A program made the position numbers and the translations under genes. A stretch of 6,485 nt of DNA, from NCBI GenBank assembly GCA_026421105.1, contig JAPKDI010000073.1:1-6485 (forward strand). Reading direction: 5' to 3'. Positions 6,089 to 6,485 of the stretch are shown here, one piece after another (position 1 is the first letter of the stretch; each line of letters begins with the position of its first letter). The stretch comes from Alphaproteobacteria bacterium (GTDB taxonomy: Bacteria > Pseudomonadota > Alphaproteobacteria > SHVP01). The notes below the pieces were generated by a model. That model was not told the DNA's origin. It saw only the letters and a list, made by a program, of their open reading frames with translations, and did not search any database.

Positions 6089-6485
6089 GTGACGGGAGAA
6101 CACGCCAGTGAGCTTTGGTCGAACCTTCCGAATATGCGGCGGGCATACGCGTCGTGTCGCTTCGGGCAGCTTCACTATCGAGTCGTAAGCCCACCGAAAC
6201 CTCTGTTCGCGCCACTCCTGATGTTCCATCAAACGCCAACGTCAGGTCGCTGCTACGAAGGCCTTGTCGCGGAGATGGGGCGGGACCGCATCGCGATTGC
6301 CGTCGATACTCCGGGGTTCGGGTCATCCGACCCGCCGCCCCATGCGCCCACGATCGCCGACTATGCTGGCGCGATGCACGATCTTCTGGATGTTTTGGAA
6401 TTCGATTCCTTAGATCTGCTGGGAGATCATACCGGTTCGAAGATTGCTGTAAGTCTAGCGCTTCGAGATCCGACCCGGGTGCGGC
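6089..6485 (+). CDS. Second alpha/beta-hydrolase-fold protein, 3' end outside window
   Basis: The frame opens with GTG at 6089, 7 nt after the preceding stop, and stays open to the window edge (132 codons visible). The start 'VTGEHASELWSNLPNMRRAY' parallels 'MIGDAALYWRKPNNVKRAY' of the preceding gene, with Trp at the same distance from RAY. This supports the GTG over the internal ATG at 6134. A possible AAGGG lies very close (4 nt) before it. The body carries the same motifs: 'MFHQTPTSGR', 'GRDRIAIAVDTPGFG', 'PTIADYAGAM' and 'LLGDHTGSKIAVSLAL', again with His at the nucleophile position. By hand count about 46 of 69 residues match domain 1 of the neighbour from GRDRI to RVR, clearly closer than domain 2 does. 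It is a tandem paralogue in the same operon. Whether it also has a second domain cannot be told from here. Confidence 0.9.
   Translation, partial: MTGEHASELWSNLPNMRRAYASCRFGQLHYRVVSPPKPLFAPLLMFHQTPTSGRCYEGLVAEMGRDRIAIAVDTPGFGSSDPPPHAPTIADYAGAMHDLLDVLEFDSLDLLGDHTGSKIAVSLALRDPTRVR

Noticed and set aside
6108..6187. GTG at 6108 with a good GGGAG (6094-6098) upstream, an alternative start for the last gene
   Set aside because: That frame closes after about 26 codons, while the frame from GTG 6089 matches the N-terminus of the paralogue residue by residue.

Overview
The base composition is GC-rich and the gene families fit a proteobacterium, most likely an alphaproteobacterium. Proteins pairing a cyclase or winged-helix head with a TPR tail are common there. 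This placement is a judgement from gene content; no rRNA or other phylogenetic marker is present. I see no tRNA, IS element, CRISPR array or phage gene.

Layout. (1) Positions 2-766 (+) hold the 3' part of a TPR protein that enters from outside the window. (2) Positions 770-4129 (-) hold a tightly packed four-gene operon, read right to left. It encodes a PsuK-type PfkB kinase, the PsuG pseudouridine-5'-phosphate glycosidase, a hydroxypyruvate-isomerase-like TIM-barrel protein and an SDR oxidoreductase. Successive genes are separated by 3 nt, a 1-nt overlap and 2 nt. The isomerase gene is broken by a -1 frameshift at a run of five G (1893-1897). Adding one base restores a 258-codon family-length protein with all expected metal ligands. 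(3) Positions 4130-4374 are a 245-bp divergent intergenic region with two 13-nt inverted repeats and a repeated heptamer, the likely control region for both directions. (4) Positions 4375-6081 (+) encode a 568-residue protein made of two complete alpha/beta-hydrolase-fold domains. From 6089 to the window end runs a second gene of the same family, cut off by the edge.

How they fit together. PsuK plus PsuG is the established route for pseudouridine: phosphorylation to PsiMP, then C-C glycosidic cleavage to uracil and ribose 5-phosphate. The isomerase-like protein and the SDR are not needed for that route. Their coupling to psuK-psuG suggests either further handling of the sugar or a different C-nucleoside substrate. 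The divergent alpha/beta-hydrolase-fold proteins are the most unusual part. Every copy visible here has His at the position normally held by the nucleophile (GDHTG), and both complete domains lack the usual C-terminal catalytic His. Some cap and core residues are nevertheless conserved between the two repeats. A link between the hydrolase-fold genes and the psu operon is inferred from the shared divergent promoter region only.
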